IMG/VR virus record: IMGVR_UViG_3300042516_001420
Span: 1-26,945 of that record
Strand: one strand, 5' to 3'
DNA length: 26,945 nucleotides
From: a virus
Both the position numbers and the translations under genes were made by a program. The notes beneath the pieces were generated by a model. It was given only the letters and a program-made list of their open reading frames with translations, searched no databases and was not told the origin of the DNA. Positions 1 to 8,412 of the stretch are shown here, piece after piece (the stretch's first letter is position 1; the number at the start of each line of letters is the position of its first letter).

Positions 1-958
1 CATAGTTATTTGCAACATATAGCATCTTGTCGCACAGGTCATCAAAATCTGGTTCTGCCCATTCACCAGCATTTTCGTACAGTCCGAACATCTTATGTGT
101 ACCCCATCTAAAATTAAGAGGTACAGACATGTCAGCAAACTCTGTACATGCCAGAGCATTTGTGCAAATGGTTGGAATTCCTTTTCCAATTCCTTGGAAT
201 GGTATATTTCCCCAACCTTCACCGCTCGTTGGGTAAATCAGGCAGTCTGCCATGTCATAAATCTCGCCCAATCCTTCATGTGAAACTTCATCGTCAATAA
301 CCTGAATCTGTCGGTGTTTGAGCGGATACATTGTTCCATCTCTATAGATTCTTCCGTCAGGCTCTCCATTTGATTTAAAGATCAAACGGTAATTGTCATT
401 GCCCTCAAATAATTTTAAGAAAGCATCTACCGCCATTTGGGAGTTCTTACGACTGGAAGGTGAGCCAATGGATAGGAATGTAAATGTAGAATGAGGCGTT
501 CTCAATTTGGGATAATAAATCTTCGGGTCAACACCAAGCTTAAACTCATAAACGGGTTTATAAACCCCTGATTGAACAAACACCTTCCGCATCGCTTCGG
601 TACATGTCCATATCTCATCCATCTTGTTACACAGTTCAACCCAATGGTTTGGCAATCGGTTTGTTTCCCAGAAGGTGTAGCCAACGCTATACATCCGTGA
701 CCGTACAAATGCCTCCGGCACGGAATGATTGATTACAATCTCATCGGTGCAATCATCCTTTTCGTAATAACCAACTCCCAAACCTTCAAGAGCAGCCATT
801 TCAGGTGGCATTTGAATTCGACCAATATGCCTCCAGTCGGCGGGTTTACTTCTTCGAATCGGCAATCCACTCGTTCCGATAAAATCCCATAAGCGATCAG
901 GTGTGTAGCCGTAGCCTTCACTAAATTTTGGCACTTGGTTGTCAGACCAAACTATCAT
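1..958 (-). CDS. GT4-like glycosyltransferase (incomplete, runs off the window)
   Basis: About 319 residues are visible and the C-terminus lies beyond position 1. The frame is open throughout and starts at an ATG at 958, inside the last codons of the polymerase gene (17-base overlap), with a GAAAGGG-type ribosome binding site upstream. The protein has the GT-B glycosyltransferase layout. A hinge strand FLSIGSPSSRKN is followed by a helix (QMAVDAFLKLF), and the nucleotide-sugar site has the shape EGWGNIPFQGIGKGIPTICT, with the glutamate and the G-x-P turn typical of family GT4. Such enzymes move a sugar from a nucleotide donor to an acceptor. In phages the acceptor can be DNA, a virion protein or a host glycan, and nothing here decides which. 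The lack of a signal peptide suggests a cytoplasmic enzyme. Family is fairly sure; substrate is unknown. Confidence 0.8.
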   Translation of the reverse strand, partial: MIVWSDNQVPKFSEGYGYTPDRLWDFIGTSGLPIRRSKPADWRHIGRIQMPPEMAALEGLGVGYYEKDDCTDEIVINHSVPEAFVRSRMYSVGYTFWETNRLPNHWVELCNKMDEIWTCTEAMRKVFVQSGVYKPVYEFKLGVDPKIYYPKLRTPHSTFTFLSIGSPSSRKNSQMAVDAFLKLFEGNDNYRLIFKSNGEPDGRIYRDGTMYPLKHRQIQVIDDEVSHEGLGEIYDMADCLIYPTSGEGWGNIPFQGIGKGIPTICTNALACTEFADMSVPLNFRWGTHKMFGLYENAGEWAEPDFDDLCDKMLYVANNY

Positions 959-3900
959 TCTTTAACCCTTTCATCTCGATGTATTTTTCGACAGGAATCA
1001 TCGCCCTTTCATTCTCAATTTTGTAAGAGTCAAGTCTTGTCAATGTTTTCTTATCTTCAATTTTAGCAAGCTTCGCAGCAAACCATTGATCCTTTTTGAT
1101 GATATTTTTCAACTTACCGAACACACCAGGAAATACCACGATCTTAAAGATTTGTTTTCCATCCCAGCCATAGACATTTGCCATATCTTTGCCAGTCTGT
1201 GTCGTAAAGAATCTCGTGTGCAAGATATACAAAAGAGTCTTTTCCGAATCCACATCTCCCAGACCCGATGGGTACAGCCACGCATAGTCATGCTCTAATC
1301 CCTTGGCTCTCAACTGCGTGAACTTATGCAAGGGGGTATCAATATAATTAAAAGCGTCACTGAAAGCATGAAGCGTTCTGTCACCGATAAGGGCATAGAG
1401 ATAGTCTCTTACGGCCACCTCTGTGTCACGCTCTGCAAAGACCGTAGCGGAGCCTGAAGCGTCTTCAAATTCAATACGGAGGTATTGTGGTGTTTTCTTA
1501 GTTGAACGCACCACAGCCCTAACCAGCGTCAATGGAGAGGTGATTTCATGGAAGTTAGCAATGTCTTCTACGAAGTCATCCATTTCATTCTTATCTGAAG
1601 CAATAGTGATAGGGAATCCTAGAATGGGTAGATAGTATCTTTCGTGCTCAAATTGAGACTCAAACCCCAAAGATTTGAAAGCTCCTACCTTTTCTAAGTT
1701 TTCTTTAACATTGGATCTTACTGCTCTCTTTGAACATTTGTTTATGAATTCATCGTATGAGTTAAATGGTCTCTTATCAATAATTTCTTGAATAGCGGTC
1801 TTACCACAAGCCTGAACATTGCTTAATCCGAAACGGATACCTTCTTCACTGCCCTCTTTGCCGATTGTAAAGAATTCATCTGACTCGTTCACATCAGGAG
1901 GAAGAATCTTAACCCCAAGTCTTTGCGCTTCCATGAGGTAAGCGGTGATCTTATCTGTTGAGTCTTCATTAGATAGAAGTGCCCATGTAAATTCGACAGG
2001 ATAATAAACCTTTAACCACATTGTCTGATACGAGAGCATTGAATAAGCAACAGCATGAGACTTGTTGAACATATAGAGAGCAGCCATTTCAAACTCAGAC
2101 CAAATCTTTTCAGCCTTTTCTTTTGTAATGTATTTGTTATTAACAAACTTCTCTCTGTACTCATCAAATCCGGCAGAGTCTCTCTTCTTACCGATGATTT
2201 TTCTAAGTTTGTCAGCCTCTGACCAAGTAAAATCAGCAAGAAGCACAGCCATTTGCATTAACTGCTCCTGAAAAATTACAGTGCCGTAAGTTTCACGAAG
2301 AATATCTTCAACAAGAGGATGAGGATACTTTGGCTTCTTCTCTCCCTTTTTACATTCAATGTATGTTTTACCTTGTGACAACAATGCACCGGGGCGAACA
2401 AGAGCGTTACTAACCACAAGGTCGTTAAAGTCATCAACGCCCATTCTCTCAATCAAGTTGCGATAAGCAGCGGCATCAGCTTGGAATACACCGACAGTAT
2501 TACCTTCTGCGATATTCTTATACACAGCAGTATCATCTAGGCTCAGTGATTTGTCCGTTACATCTACACCCGTTCTCTCCTTGATCTTACTGATGCAGTC
2601 TTTGATAACAGATACCGTTTTAAGACCAAGTACGTCAATCTTAATAAGACCAACTGCTTCAGCATCTTCCATGTCAAAAGCAGTTACGACAGAGCGAACA
2701 TTGTTATTAACATCTTTTCTTGTCTCAACAGGACATACATCAGTCAATGGAATTGCAGACACAACCATTCCAGCAGCATGAATTCCGGCATTACGAATGC
2801 GACCTTCAAGCCTCTTAGAGAGGTTCGCTACATCTGGATATTTTGAGCAGAAGATTTTGCCCTTTTCAGATGTTTCAAGTTCTTCAAGTGTTTCAAAGTA
2901 TGGAGTGATTGCATTAATCTCCTGAAAAGGCACTTGGTAAACTCTGGAAACATCTTTAACAGCAGATTTAGGTTTGTATGTACCATAAGTTGTGATAGCC
3001 GCTACATTGTCATGTCCCCATCTATCACGAAGATAATTACGAACCTCATGTCTTCTCTTATCTTCAAAGTCCAAGTCAATGTCAGGATAGTCGTTTCTGT
3101 CTGGGTTGATAAAGCGAGCGAATAGCAGGCTGTACTTAATTGGGTCAACCTTTGAAATATCCAAAAGGAAAGCAAGGATGCTCCCGCCAACTGAACCACG
3201 ACCTGTACCACGACCAATATTATTTTGATCGGCCCATTTAACCAAGTCCCAAACGATTAGGAAGTAGTCTGCAAAACCGAGTTGCTTAATGATTCCGAGT
3301 TCCTCATCAAGTCTGTCCTTGTACTCTTGACCATACCCTCTGTTTTGCAATTCAAACTCGGTTATCTCACGCAGGTATTCATTTGAGTCAAACATCTTTG
3401 AATACTTGGGAAGAAGATTACTTCTCTTAACAATTCTCGCAGAACACTTTTCTGCAACTTCAATTGTGTTTTCTAAGTAAGAAGTATTGGCGTATCCGGC
3501 TTCTTCAAACCAAGAATACACGGTGTCTGCATTAGCGATGTACGGATTGATTTCATCAAACCTAAGACTTCTGTTGGGGTACATCTTATTAATCTTGTCA
3601 ACGATTGAAACATGAGGATCGTTGATTATCCCGCTATTTTCTTTTGCCAATCTTTCTTCAGCAGCACCTAGACTTGGGTACTGTGAAACCATTAGAAGAA
3701 CTTCTTCACAGCCCCTGTCTTCATGTGTAGGGAAATGGCAGTCTGCTGTTGCAACAACTTTCTTGCCAAAGTGTTCTGCTAAGTCAATTAATCCATCATT
3801 AATATGCTTTGGATTCCACGCTTGGATTTCAAAATAGAAATCATCTTTGAATATCTTTACAAATCTTTCTGATAACTGCTCTGCTCGTGCATAGTTCTTA

Positions 3901-4343
3901 TTATCAATTGCTTTGGATATCGCACTACCCATGCACCCAGATAGAGCAACAATGTCGTTGTCTACCAGTTCCTCTAAAAGATCAAAATCCATTCTTGGCT
4001 TGTAATAGAAGTTATTAGTCCAGCCCATCTTTGAGGCCTTGAACAACTTCTGCAAACCCTCGTTGTTCTTTGCAAGAAGAATGAGGTGATACCTTTCATG
4101 TTTCCCATCTCCGTCTGAATTGACCGATGGAACAAAGTAGGCTTCAATGCCAAACAATGGTCGCACATCTTGCTTATCGCAAGCATCTTGGAATTTTAAA
4201 ACTCCACCCATTGTTCCGTGATCAGTGATTGCTGAGGCAAACTGACCATTGCGACTTGAGGTCTTTGCAATCTCTTCTGGAGTTGACATACCGTCAAGCA
4301 ATGAATACTCAGAGTGACAGTGTAAGTGAACGAAATTAGTCAT
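942..4343 (-). CDS. dnaE: DNA polymerase III alpha subunit (DnaE-type, C family)
   Basis: The 1133-residue protein is about as long as bacterial DnaE and would be the phage replicative polymerase. An N-terminal PHP domain (about 1-230) keeps the metal-binding pattern: H6-x-H8, D41-H42, E67, H86, C137 and D201-x-H203. The palm holds GRGTGRGSVGGS (about 378-389), the catalytic PDIDLDF motif with D421 and D423, and the third aspartate at D570 in IKIDVLGLK. The fingers carry FNKSHAVAY (about 759-767). A helix-hairpin-helix region lies near 835-890, and an OB-type segment follows near 935-970. The start overlaps the end of the HAD gene by 8 bases (ATGACTAA), so the two are probably translated together. 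No separate DnaQ-type proofreading gene is seen in the window. The intact PHP site may supply a 3'-5' exonuclease, as known for mycobacterial DnaE1; this is inference. Confidence 0.97.
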   Translation of the reverse strand: MTNFVHLHCHSEYSLLDGMSTPEEIAKTSSRNGQFASAITDHGTMGGVLKFQDACDKQDVRPLFGIEAYFVPSVNSDGDGKHERYHLILLAKNNEGLQKLFKASKMGWTNNFYYKPRMDFDLLEELVDNDIVALSGCMGSAISKAIDNKNYARAEQLSERFVKIFKDDFYFEIQAWNPKHINDGLIDLAEHFGKKVVATADCHFPTHEDRGCEEVLLMVSQYPSLGAAEERLAKENSGIINDPHVSIVDKINKMYPNRSLRFDEINPYIANADTVYSWFEEAGYANTSYLENTIEVAEKCSARIVKRSNLLPKYSKMFDSNEYLREITEFELQNRGYGQEYKDRLDEELGIIKQLGFADYFLIVWDLVKWADQNNIGRGTGRGSVGGSILAFLLDISKVDPIKYSLLFARFINPDRNDYPDIDLDFEDKRRHEVRNYLRDRWGHDNVAAITTYGTYKPKSAVKDVSRVYQVPFQEINAITPYFETLEELETSEKGKIFCSKYPDVANLSKRLEGRIRNAGIHAAGMVVSAIPLTDVCPVETRKDVNNNVRSVVTAFDMEDAEAVGLIKIDVLGLKTVSVIKDCISKIKERTGVDVTDKSLSLDDTAVYKNIAEGNTVGVFQADAAAYRNLIERMGVDDFNDLVVSNALVRPGALLSQGKTYIECKKGEKKPKYPHPLVEDILRETYGTVIFQEQLMQMAVLLADFTWSEADKLRKIIGKKRDSAGFDEYREKFVNNKYITKEKAEKIWSEFEMAALYMFNKSHAVAYSMLSYQTMWLKVYYPVEFTWALLSNEDSTDKITAYLMEAQRLGVKILPPDVNESDEFFTIGKEGSEEGIRFGLSNVQACGKTAIQEIIDKRPFNSYDEFINKCSKRAVRSNVKENLEKVGAFKSLGFESQFEHERYYLPILGFPITIASDKNEMDDFVEDIANFHEITSPLTLVRAVVRSTKKTPQYLRIEFEDASGSATVFAERDTEVAVRDYLYALIGDRTLHAFSDAFNYIDTPLHKFTQLRAKGLEHDYAWLYPSGLGDVDSEKTLLYILHTRFFTTQTGKDMANVYGWDGKQIFKIVVFPGVFGKLKNIIKKDQWFAAKLAKIEDKKTLTRLDSYKIENERAMIPVEKYIEMKGLKNDSLV

Positions 4344-4863
4344 TAATTTCCAATTCTAATAAGCTCCCAATTGAGGGTAGCGTTTCCCAATATTTTTTAT
4401 TGTACCATGCTCTTCTAAGAAAAGCGTTGTATCCACTGTCCAAAAGACTGATTACTTCATTCGGATTATCCTCAATGATGAACTCTGGATTCAAGTTTGC
4501 AATCGCCTCATGCTTCTGCCCCATTTGGCAGAATATAGGGTTCATAGTATTGATCTTCCATTCATCCAGCCATCTATGAGTTGCTGTTATTGCACCCTCT
4601 GTTCTTCTTGCTGTCACGATGTATACATCATGTCCTTTTGAAAACCATTTATTGACTTGATGCCAAGAGTCATGGAATGGCTTTAGATTTCTCCAAAACA
4701 ATTCAGGTGTCATGATTTCATCGGACAGTTCACATTCGTGATATGTCGTTAACCAATCTGTGAAGTCATAATCCGGATAACCTCTTTGCTCTAGTTCAAT
4801 CCGCAAACCTTCATCAATATCTGCGATGACACCATCTAGGTCTAATGCAATTACTTTTCTCAT
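4336..4863 (-). CDS. HAD-family phosphatase, probable 5'(3')-deoxyribonucleotidase
   Basis: The 175-residue protein has the haloacid dehalogenase motifs in order. Motif I is DLDGV (residues 8-12), with the nucleophile D8 and acid/base D10. Motif II is the threonine in IVTARR, motif III probably the lysine of QKHEA, and motif IV the acidic IIEDNPNE. Size and layout fit the small NT5C-like deoxyribonucleotidases found in many phages, which dephosphorylate nucleoside monophosphates and adjust nucleotide pools. A kinase-phosphatase partner cannot be excluded. The start is certain because motif I begins at residue 8, yet no ribosome binding site lies in the 20 bases upstream. That stretch is the U-rich tail of a terminator hairpin. 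The gene overlaps the polymerase start by 8 bases. Confidence 0.82.
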   Translation of the reverse strand: MRKVIALDLDGVIADIDEGLRIELEQRGYPDYDFTDWLTTYHECELSDEIMTPELFWRNLKPFHDSWHQVNKWFSKGHDVYIVTARRTEGAITATHRWLDEWKINTMNPIFCQMGQKHEAIANLNPEFIIEDNPNEVISLLDSGYNAFLRRAWYNKKYWETLPSIGSLLELEIND

Positions 4864-4906
4864 AAAATAAGAAAAGTAGGGAGTGATTAAAAACCACTCC
4901 CTACTT
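4864..4906 (-). terminator. Strong intrinsic terminator behind the SSB-like gene
   Basis: A perfect 12-base-pair stem pairs 4895-4906 with 4874-4885 around a 9-base loop. On the minus strand the stem is followed by TTCTTATTTT. It lies between the SSB-like stop codon (4921) and the HAD start codon (4863). The plus-strand side lacks a T-run, so it should act on minus-strand transcription. The upstream arm contains AGGGAG, the only Shine-Dalgarno-like sequence near the HAD gene, about 35 bases before its ATG. Confidence 0.85.
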
Positions 4907-4920
4907 CTACGCCTTTCTTA

Positions 4921-5568
4921 TTACCACTCGTCTTTTGAAATTTCGCCAGTTGTGTAAAAGCGTTCCTGCTTTTCATATGGCAAAGTCAAGTAAGTGTTTT
5001 CAAGTTCGTGCAATGGCAAGTCCTTGATCTCCTGTGATGTTTCAGAAACAGAAAGAGGAATCAGGCTGTAGTTCGTATCCGAAGCACCAGAGCCTTGGCG
5101 AGAATACTTGTAATCTCGGTCTGTGATGGTTCCAAATTCTTTCGCATACTCAATCAAGATTGCACCGATATGGCGCTGATTAAATGTAGTGTCAATAATG
5201 CGTGGTTCCCAAACACCTGGCTCTACTTCAACAGCAACATTGATAACCAAATGTGTCTTAGGCTTCCATGCCTTATCCTTATGAACCTGCTCAGAACCCC
5301 AACAACGGAAATTGAATTTCTCAATTGAAGCAGTTGATGCTGCTCTCCACTTCCAATTGATTGGCGATGTAATGACTGGAACCATCATTCCTGTTCCATC
5401 TTTTTCATCATAGCCTCTTGCATCTTCTGTCAACTCTTGACGAAAACGAACCTTTACAGATTCCCCTGCGCCAATTGTCAAATATTTCTTTGTACCAGTC
5501 TTAGCAGCGCCAGCAACTGGCGCAACTGTTTTTTCTAATTCTGATAGTGTTTTTACTGATTTAAACAT
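4921..5568 (-). CDS. Probable phage single-stranded DNA-binding protein
   Basis: The 215-residue protein has a basic, beta-rich core starting with KKYLTIGAGESVKVRF. It continues with RCWGSEQVHKDKAW followed by a hydrophobic strand pattern (THLVINVAVEV), an arrangement I associate with annotated actinophage ssDNA-binding proteins. The C-terminus ends in an acidic stretch closed by an aromatic residue (SKDEW), as is common in SSBs that recruit partners through their tip. It sits between primase and polymerase and has a strong ribosome binding site (AAGGAAGGT, 7 bases before the ATG), which fits the high level such a protein needs. It does not look like a bacterial OB-fold Ssb, so the call rests on motif memory and context. 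A strong terminator follows the gene. Confidence 0.55.
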   Translation of the reverse strand: MFKSVKTLSELEKTVAPVAGAAKTGTKKYLTIGAGESVKVRFRQELTEDARGYDEKDGTGMMVPVITSPINWKWRAASTASIEKFNFRCWGSEQVHKDKAWKPKTHLVINVAVEVEPGVWEPRIIDTTFNQRHIGAILIEYAKEFGTITDRDYKYSRQGSGASDTNYSLIPLSVSETSQEIKDLPLHELENTYLTLPYEKQERFYTTGEISKDEW

Positions 5569-5581
5569 TGTTATACCTTCC

Positions 5582-6526
5582 TTATATGTGTATTTGTTTG
5601 TTTGTTAATGTATTTGTAATTTCCTCATCCGACATTTCACCTGCGTCCTTTCGGTCTTCAGGCAATTTGACGGTATAGAGTTCCTTACCTCTACAGGCAT
5701 TTAGTATATCACTCCTCATCTGATTTCCAGCATCATCATTGTCGGAAAAGATAATAATTTTGTCAAAATATCTTCTCAACATTTTGTACTGAAAATCGGA
5801 GATTTTGGAGCCTAGAGTCGCTACAACATTGGGGTAGCCAGCTTGATGAATAAACATTGCATCAACACTTCCTTCCACAACTATGCATGAATCATACTGT
5901 TTTGCATTTTGTATGTTGAATAAAACATCTGCTCTTTTGAAACCCCTGTTATACAGGTAGCGAGGTTCTTGTTCAGAACTTGTCGCACGACCTATGAATC
6001 CAACTAACTTGTATTGAGCATCCCTAACCGGAATGACAACTCTTTCTTTTGCTTTTGAATATCCGATTTCGAAATGTTCAAGAGTTTCATAACACAACCC
6101 TCTTTCCACAAAGGTTGACAGATCCTCAAGGCTTGCATCATCATCGTAATCAATTTCAATATCTGAAATATTTAACTGATCTTTCTCGCCCTCTTCGTAA
6201 TTGAGTTCTCTATCAATCACATTTTGAAGAGCGACATGATCAAGTTTTACATCCTTAGTAAAAGGCTTGCCAGTCACCTGCTTATACAGTTGACGAAAGT
6301 TACCTTTTTTACCGCATGATGGATTGAAGCATTGCCATAAGCCTGTTTTTATGTTTATATAAAATGCAGGGCTGTGCATGTTCTTATGAAAAGGGCAAAA
6401 GATATTTAACTCATTCATACCCTCACTTGCGATATGGATATTGTAGTTATCAAATAACTCTCTAATATTTTTTTCAAGGTTACTTGATGAAATGTAACTG
6501 GAATTTGAATATGTCTGTTTTTGCAT
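5582..6526 (-). CDS. DNA primase with CHC2 zinc finger and TOPRIM domain
   Basis: The 314-residue protein would make RNA primers for replication. The zinc finger is CPFH...C....C with C44, H47, C66 and C71. A TOPRIM catalytic domain follows, with E218 in IVVEGSVDAM and the metal pair D262/D264 in FSDNDDAG. It has no helicase domain; helicase is a separate gene just upstream, so the two likely act together. The first ATG (6526) is the only possible start, because an in-frame TAA lies four codons upstream and later starts would cut into the zinc domain. The ribosome binding site is weak. The first 47 bases overlap the preceding small gene. Confidence 0.93.
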   Translation of the reverse strand: MQKQTYSNSSYISSSNLEKNIRELFDNYNIHIASEGMNELNIFCPFHKNMHSPAFYINIKTGLWQCFNPSCGKKGNFRQLYKQVTGKPFTKDVKLDHVALQNVIDRELNYEEGEKDQLNISDIEIDYDDDASLEDLSTFVERGLCYETLEHFEIGYSKAKERVVIPVRDAQYKLVGFIGRATSSEQEPRYLYNRGFKRADVLFNIQNAKQYDSCIVVEGSVDAMFIHQAGYPNVVATLGSKISDFQYKMLRRYFDKIIIFSDNDDAGNQMRSDILNACRGKELYTVKLPEDRKDAGEMSDEEITNTLTNKQIHI

Positions 6527-6656
6527 TGTAATCCGTTACTAATTTTGTTCTAGAGAAGTTTCCGTGAACAGCCTTCCATTCATCCTCAATCCAAGGTCTA
6601 AGCCTTGCAATAGTCTCAATGTCTTGCGCTTCTCCAGCAATATATCTCTTAGGCAT
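6480..6656 (-). CDS. 58-residue protein of unknown function between helicase and primase
   Basis: A small frame begins MPKRYIAGEAQDIETIARL at an ATG that shares one base with the helicase stop (TAATG) and runs 47 bases into the primase gene. It is mixed-charge and probably helical, rich in W, R and E near the middle (RPWIEDEWKAVHG), without a signal peptide or cysteine cluster. The stop-start coupling is typical of real translationally coupled genes. Without this frame the helicase-primase gap would be about 130 bases, unusual for this compact genome. I do not recognise the family. A role with helicase or primase is only a guess from position. Confidence 0.6.
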   Translation of the reverse strand: MPKRYIAGEAQDIETIARLRPWIEDEWKAVHGNFSRTKLVTDYNAKTDIFKFQLHFIK

Positions 6657-7873
6657 TATAGTTCCCATTCTTCTGTCCACTTTCCTGTTTCTAAATTCCA
6701 TCTTAGATAAAATCCAAAATGGGTTGATCTTCTTACTTTTCTTGATACGACTTGAAAAACATCCGAGTTGTACTCACGATGAATTGCAAGCACTAGGTCT
6801 GCGTCATACGCTAATTGCTTACTCCATGCAACTTCTTCCAATTCAGGTGGTCGCTCAGAGTGCCCCTCATTCATTGTTACAGCAGCAACATCGATAATGG
6901 GAATACCATTCTTCACAGCAATTCTTTTAAAAGCTTTTGACAGGTTCTTAGCCTTTTCAGTTTCATTCTTTGCACCACTGGCATCATCAAACAAGCCGTG
7001 ATAGTCAAGGATAACCATATCGGGATGATATTGATCAATCTTTGCCTGAACCATGTTTTGGTCTGCTGTCTCAAGCCCCTCTGATGTTACGAGATAAATA
7101 GGATGCTTTCCCTCAAAAGTTCTTTCAGCCCATCTCTCGTAATTGTCAACGATACTTTTATTCGCTTTTACAAGGTCCGTGTTGGTAAAGTGCCCCTCAC
7201 CATTGTTTAACAATGTATCAAGCCTCTGCCCCTCTTGCTGTTTGTTCATCTCAAGAGAGATGATTAAAGGCCTGTATCCCGCTCTCCAAGCATTGGCAGC
7301 AAATAGTCTCGCAATAAAACTTTTACCAACACCTGTCCAACCTAGAAGAACAACAAAGTCACCGGGTTGCCAACCACCAAAAGACTTATCAAGAACATTA
7401 ATTCCGCTAGGAATTCCTGGGATATCTCTAGACTCCTGCATTGAACGATTTCTTAAATCTCCTGCACGATCTTTCCACTCACTAACTAAGTCAGTATCTT
7501 TAAGACTGCTAGAAAACTTGTAGAGTTGAGAAGTTGATTGCATAAGATATGCCATCGCTTCTTTTGGTCCCATATCCTTAAGCATCCCGTGAGCTTTTGA
7601 GATGATCTGTCTAGTTTGATAAGACAGAGACTCCCTCTTTGCTTCGTCAATGTAATAAGTCAAAGGCTCAGGAGTATTGATAAATTCAAAATCCGGATAG
7701 TGATGCTTTACAGTATCTTTAGATGGTGTCTTTTTATATTCATCGTAGTGTTGCACTACAAAGTTCCAGATGTCCCTGTATTCAACAAAGACATTTTCAA
7801 TGCCCTCGTTGACAGAGGTTACATAATCTCCTGAATTAAGTAGGGAATTGATAACCCTCAATTCATAATTCAT
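6656..7873 (-). CDS. Replicative DnaB-type DNA helicase
   Basis: The 405-residue protein (from the ATG at 7873) is a RecA-fold hexameric helicase that unwinds DNA at the fork. An N-terminal helical part (about 1-130) is followed by the ATPase core, with Walker A GWTGVGKS (lysine near 184), a conserved glutamate in LIISLEM, and Walker B MVILDYHG (aspartate near 290). A C-terminal segment (WSKQLAYDADLVLAIHRE, then VSRKVRRSTHFGF) supplies the arginine-rich interface. A longer frame opens with TTG at 7936, but that start lacks support. The ATG chosen overlaps the preceding stop by 11 bases, giving a natural coupled start. The zinc primase is downstream. Confidence 0.93.
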   Translation of the reverse strand: MNYELRVINSLLNSGDYVTSVNEGIENVFVEYRDIWNFVVQHYDEYKKTPSKDTVKHHYPDFEFINTPEPLTYYIDEAKRESLSYQTRQIISKAHGMLKDMGPKEAMAYLMQSTSQLYKFSSSLKDTDLVSEWKDRAGDLRNRSMQESRDIPGIPSGINVLDKSFGGWQPGDFVVLLGWTGVGKSFIARLFAANAWRAGYRPLIISLEMNKQQEGQRLDTLLNNGEGHFTNTDLVKANKSIVDNYERWAERTFEGKHPIYLVTSEGLETADQNMVQAKIDQYHPDMVILDYHGLFDDASGAKNETEKAKNLSKAFKRIAVKNGIPIIDVAAVTMNEGHSERPPELEEVAWSKQLAYDADLVLAIHREYNSDVFQVVSRKVRRSTHFGFYLRWNLETGKWTEEWEL

Positions 7874-8171
7874 CTGCCATTCGCTTTCTTGTCTCTTCCA
7901 ATATTGATTGGAATCTGCTTTCTGATTTGCTATCAAACTTTACTTTATCAATATATGTCTTAGATTCCACAGCAAAATCAAAAAGAAGTACTGGACCATT
8001 TTTTGATTTTATAAAGGATTCAATTGCCTTGAACAAAAGTTCTGACTCATAGAATTCCGATATAGCCTTTGCAACAGGTTCCTGTCTTGGGGAATCTGGA
8101 ATGAATAGTTTACTGTGCTTTTTGCAACAGTCCTCGAAGTACTGAATCGTCTGTTCTCCAGTTACTTTCAT
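7863..8171 (-). CDS. 102-residue protein of unknown function upstream of the helicase
   Basis: The protein starts MKVTGEQTIQYFEDCCKKH and is mostly charged and helical, with two adjacent cysteines (CC) near residue 15 and a central hydrophobic strand (GPVLLFDFAVES). Its start lies 62 bases inside the WhiB-like gene, and its end overlaps the helicase start by 11 bases, so it belongs to the same operon. Phage helicase loaders are often encoded next to the helicase and are poorly conserved. This makes a loader a possible role, but no motif shows it. Confidence is moderate that the frame is expressed, low for any function. Confidence 0.6.
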   Translation of the reverse strand: MKVTGEQTIQYFEDCCKKHSKLFIPDSPRQEPVAKAISEFYESELLFKAIESFIKSKNGPVLLFDFAVESKTYIDKVKFDSKSESRFQSILEETRKRMADEL

Positions 8172-8412
8172 CTTCTGTCACCGCCCTCTTCCATTGAAGT
8201 TCAAGATAATCATACTCTGAAATTCCTGCTACAACACCGACAAATGAATCATTCATCAGTGCTGTAGAAAGACACGGTACTCTTACTGAACACTTACTGC
8301 ATCCATCTTTTGCATATTCAATATCTGCAAGATCATAAGATACCCATTTTTCTGGGTGGTAATTATCTGTGCAGACCGCCATGCTTTTCCAATTATTTCG
8401 AGTTACCATCAT
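8110..8412 (-). CDS. WhiB-like iron-sulfur transcription factor
   Basis: The 100-residue protein has the WhiB cysteine layout: C14, then C38-x-x-C41 and C47 (CSKCSVRVPC), the ligands of a [4Fe-4S] cluster. A turn at about residues 58-62 (GVVAG) stands where cellular WhiB proteins have GVWGG, so the tryptophan is replaced. WhiB proteins bind the principal sigma factor and redirect transcription, and actinophage versions (mycobacteriophage TM4 is the known case) can repress host genes. The start at 8412 (two adjacent ATGs) overlaps the previous gene by 20 bases. The basic tail after the turn is short, so DNA binding may be weak. This gene is the main clue to an actinobacterial host. Confidence 0.85.
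   Translation of the reverse strand: MMVTRNNWKSMAVCTDNYHPEKWVSYDLADIEYAKDGCSKCSVRVPCLSTALMNDSFVGVVAGISEYDYLELQWKRAVTEDESNWRTDDSVLRGLLQKAQ

Noticed and set aside
7874-7936. Helicase start at a TTG 21 codons upstream
   Set aside because: The ATG at 7873 overlaps the previous stop in the usual way, and the extra residues (polar, low conservation look) add nothing to the helicase fold.
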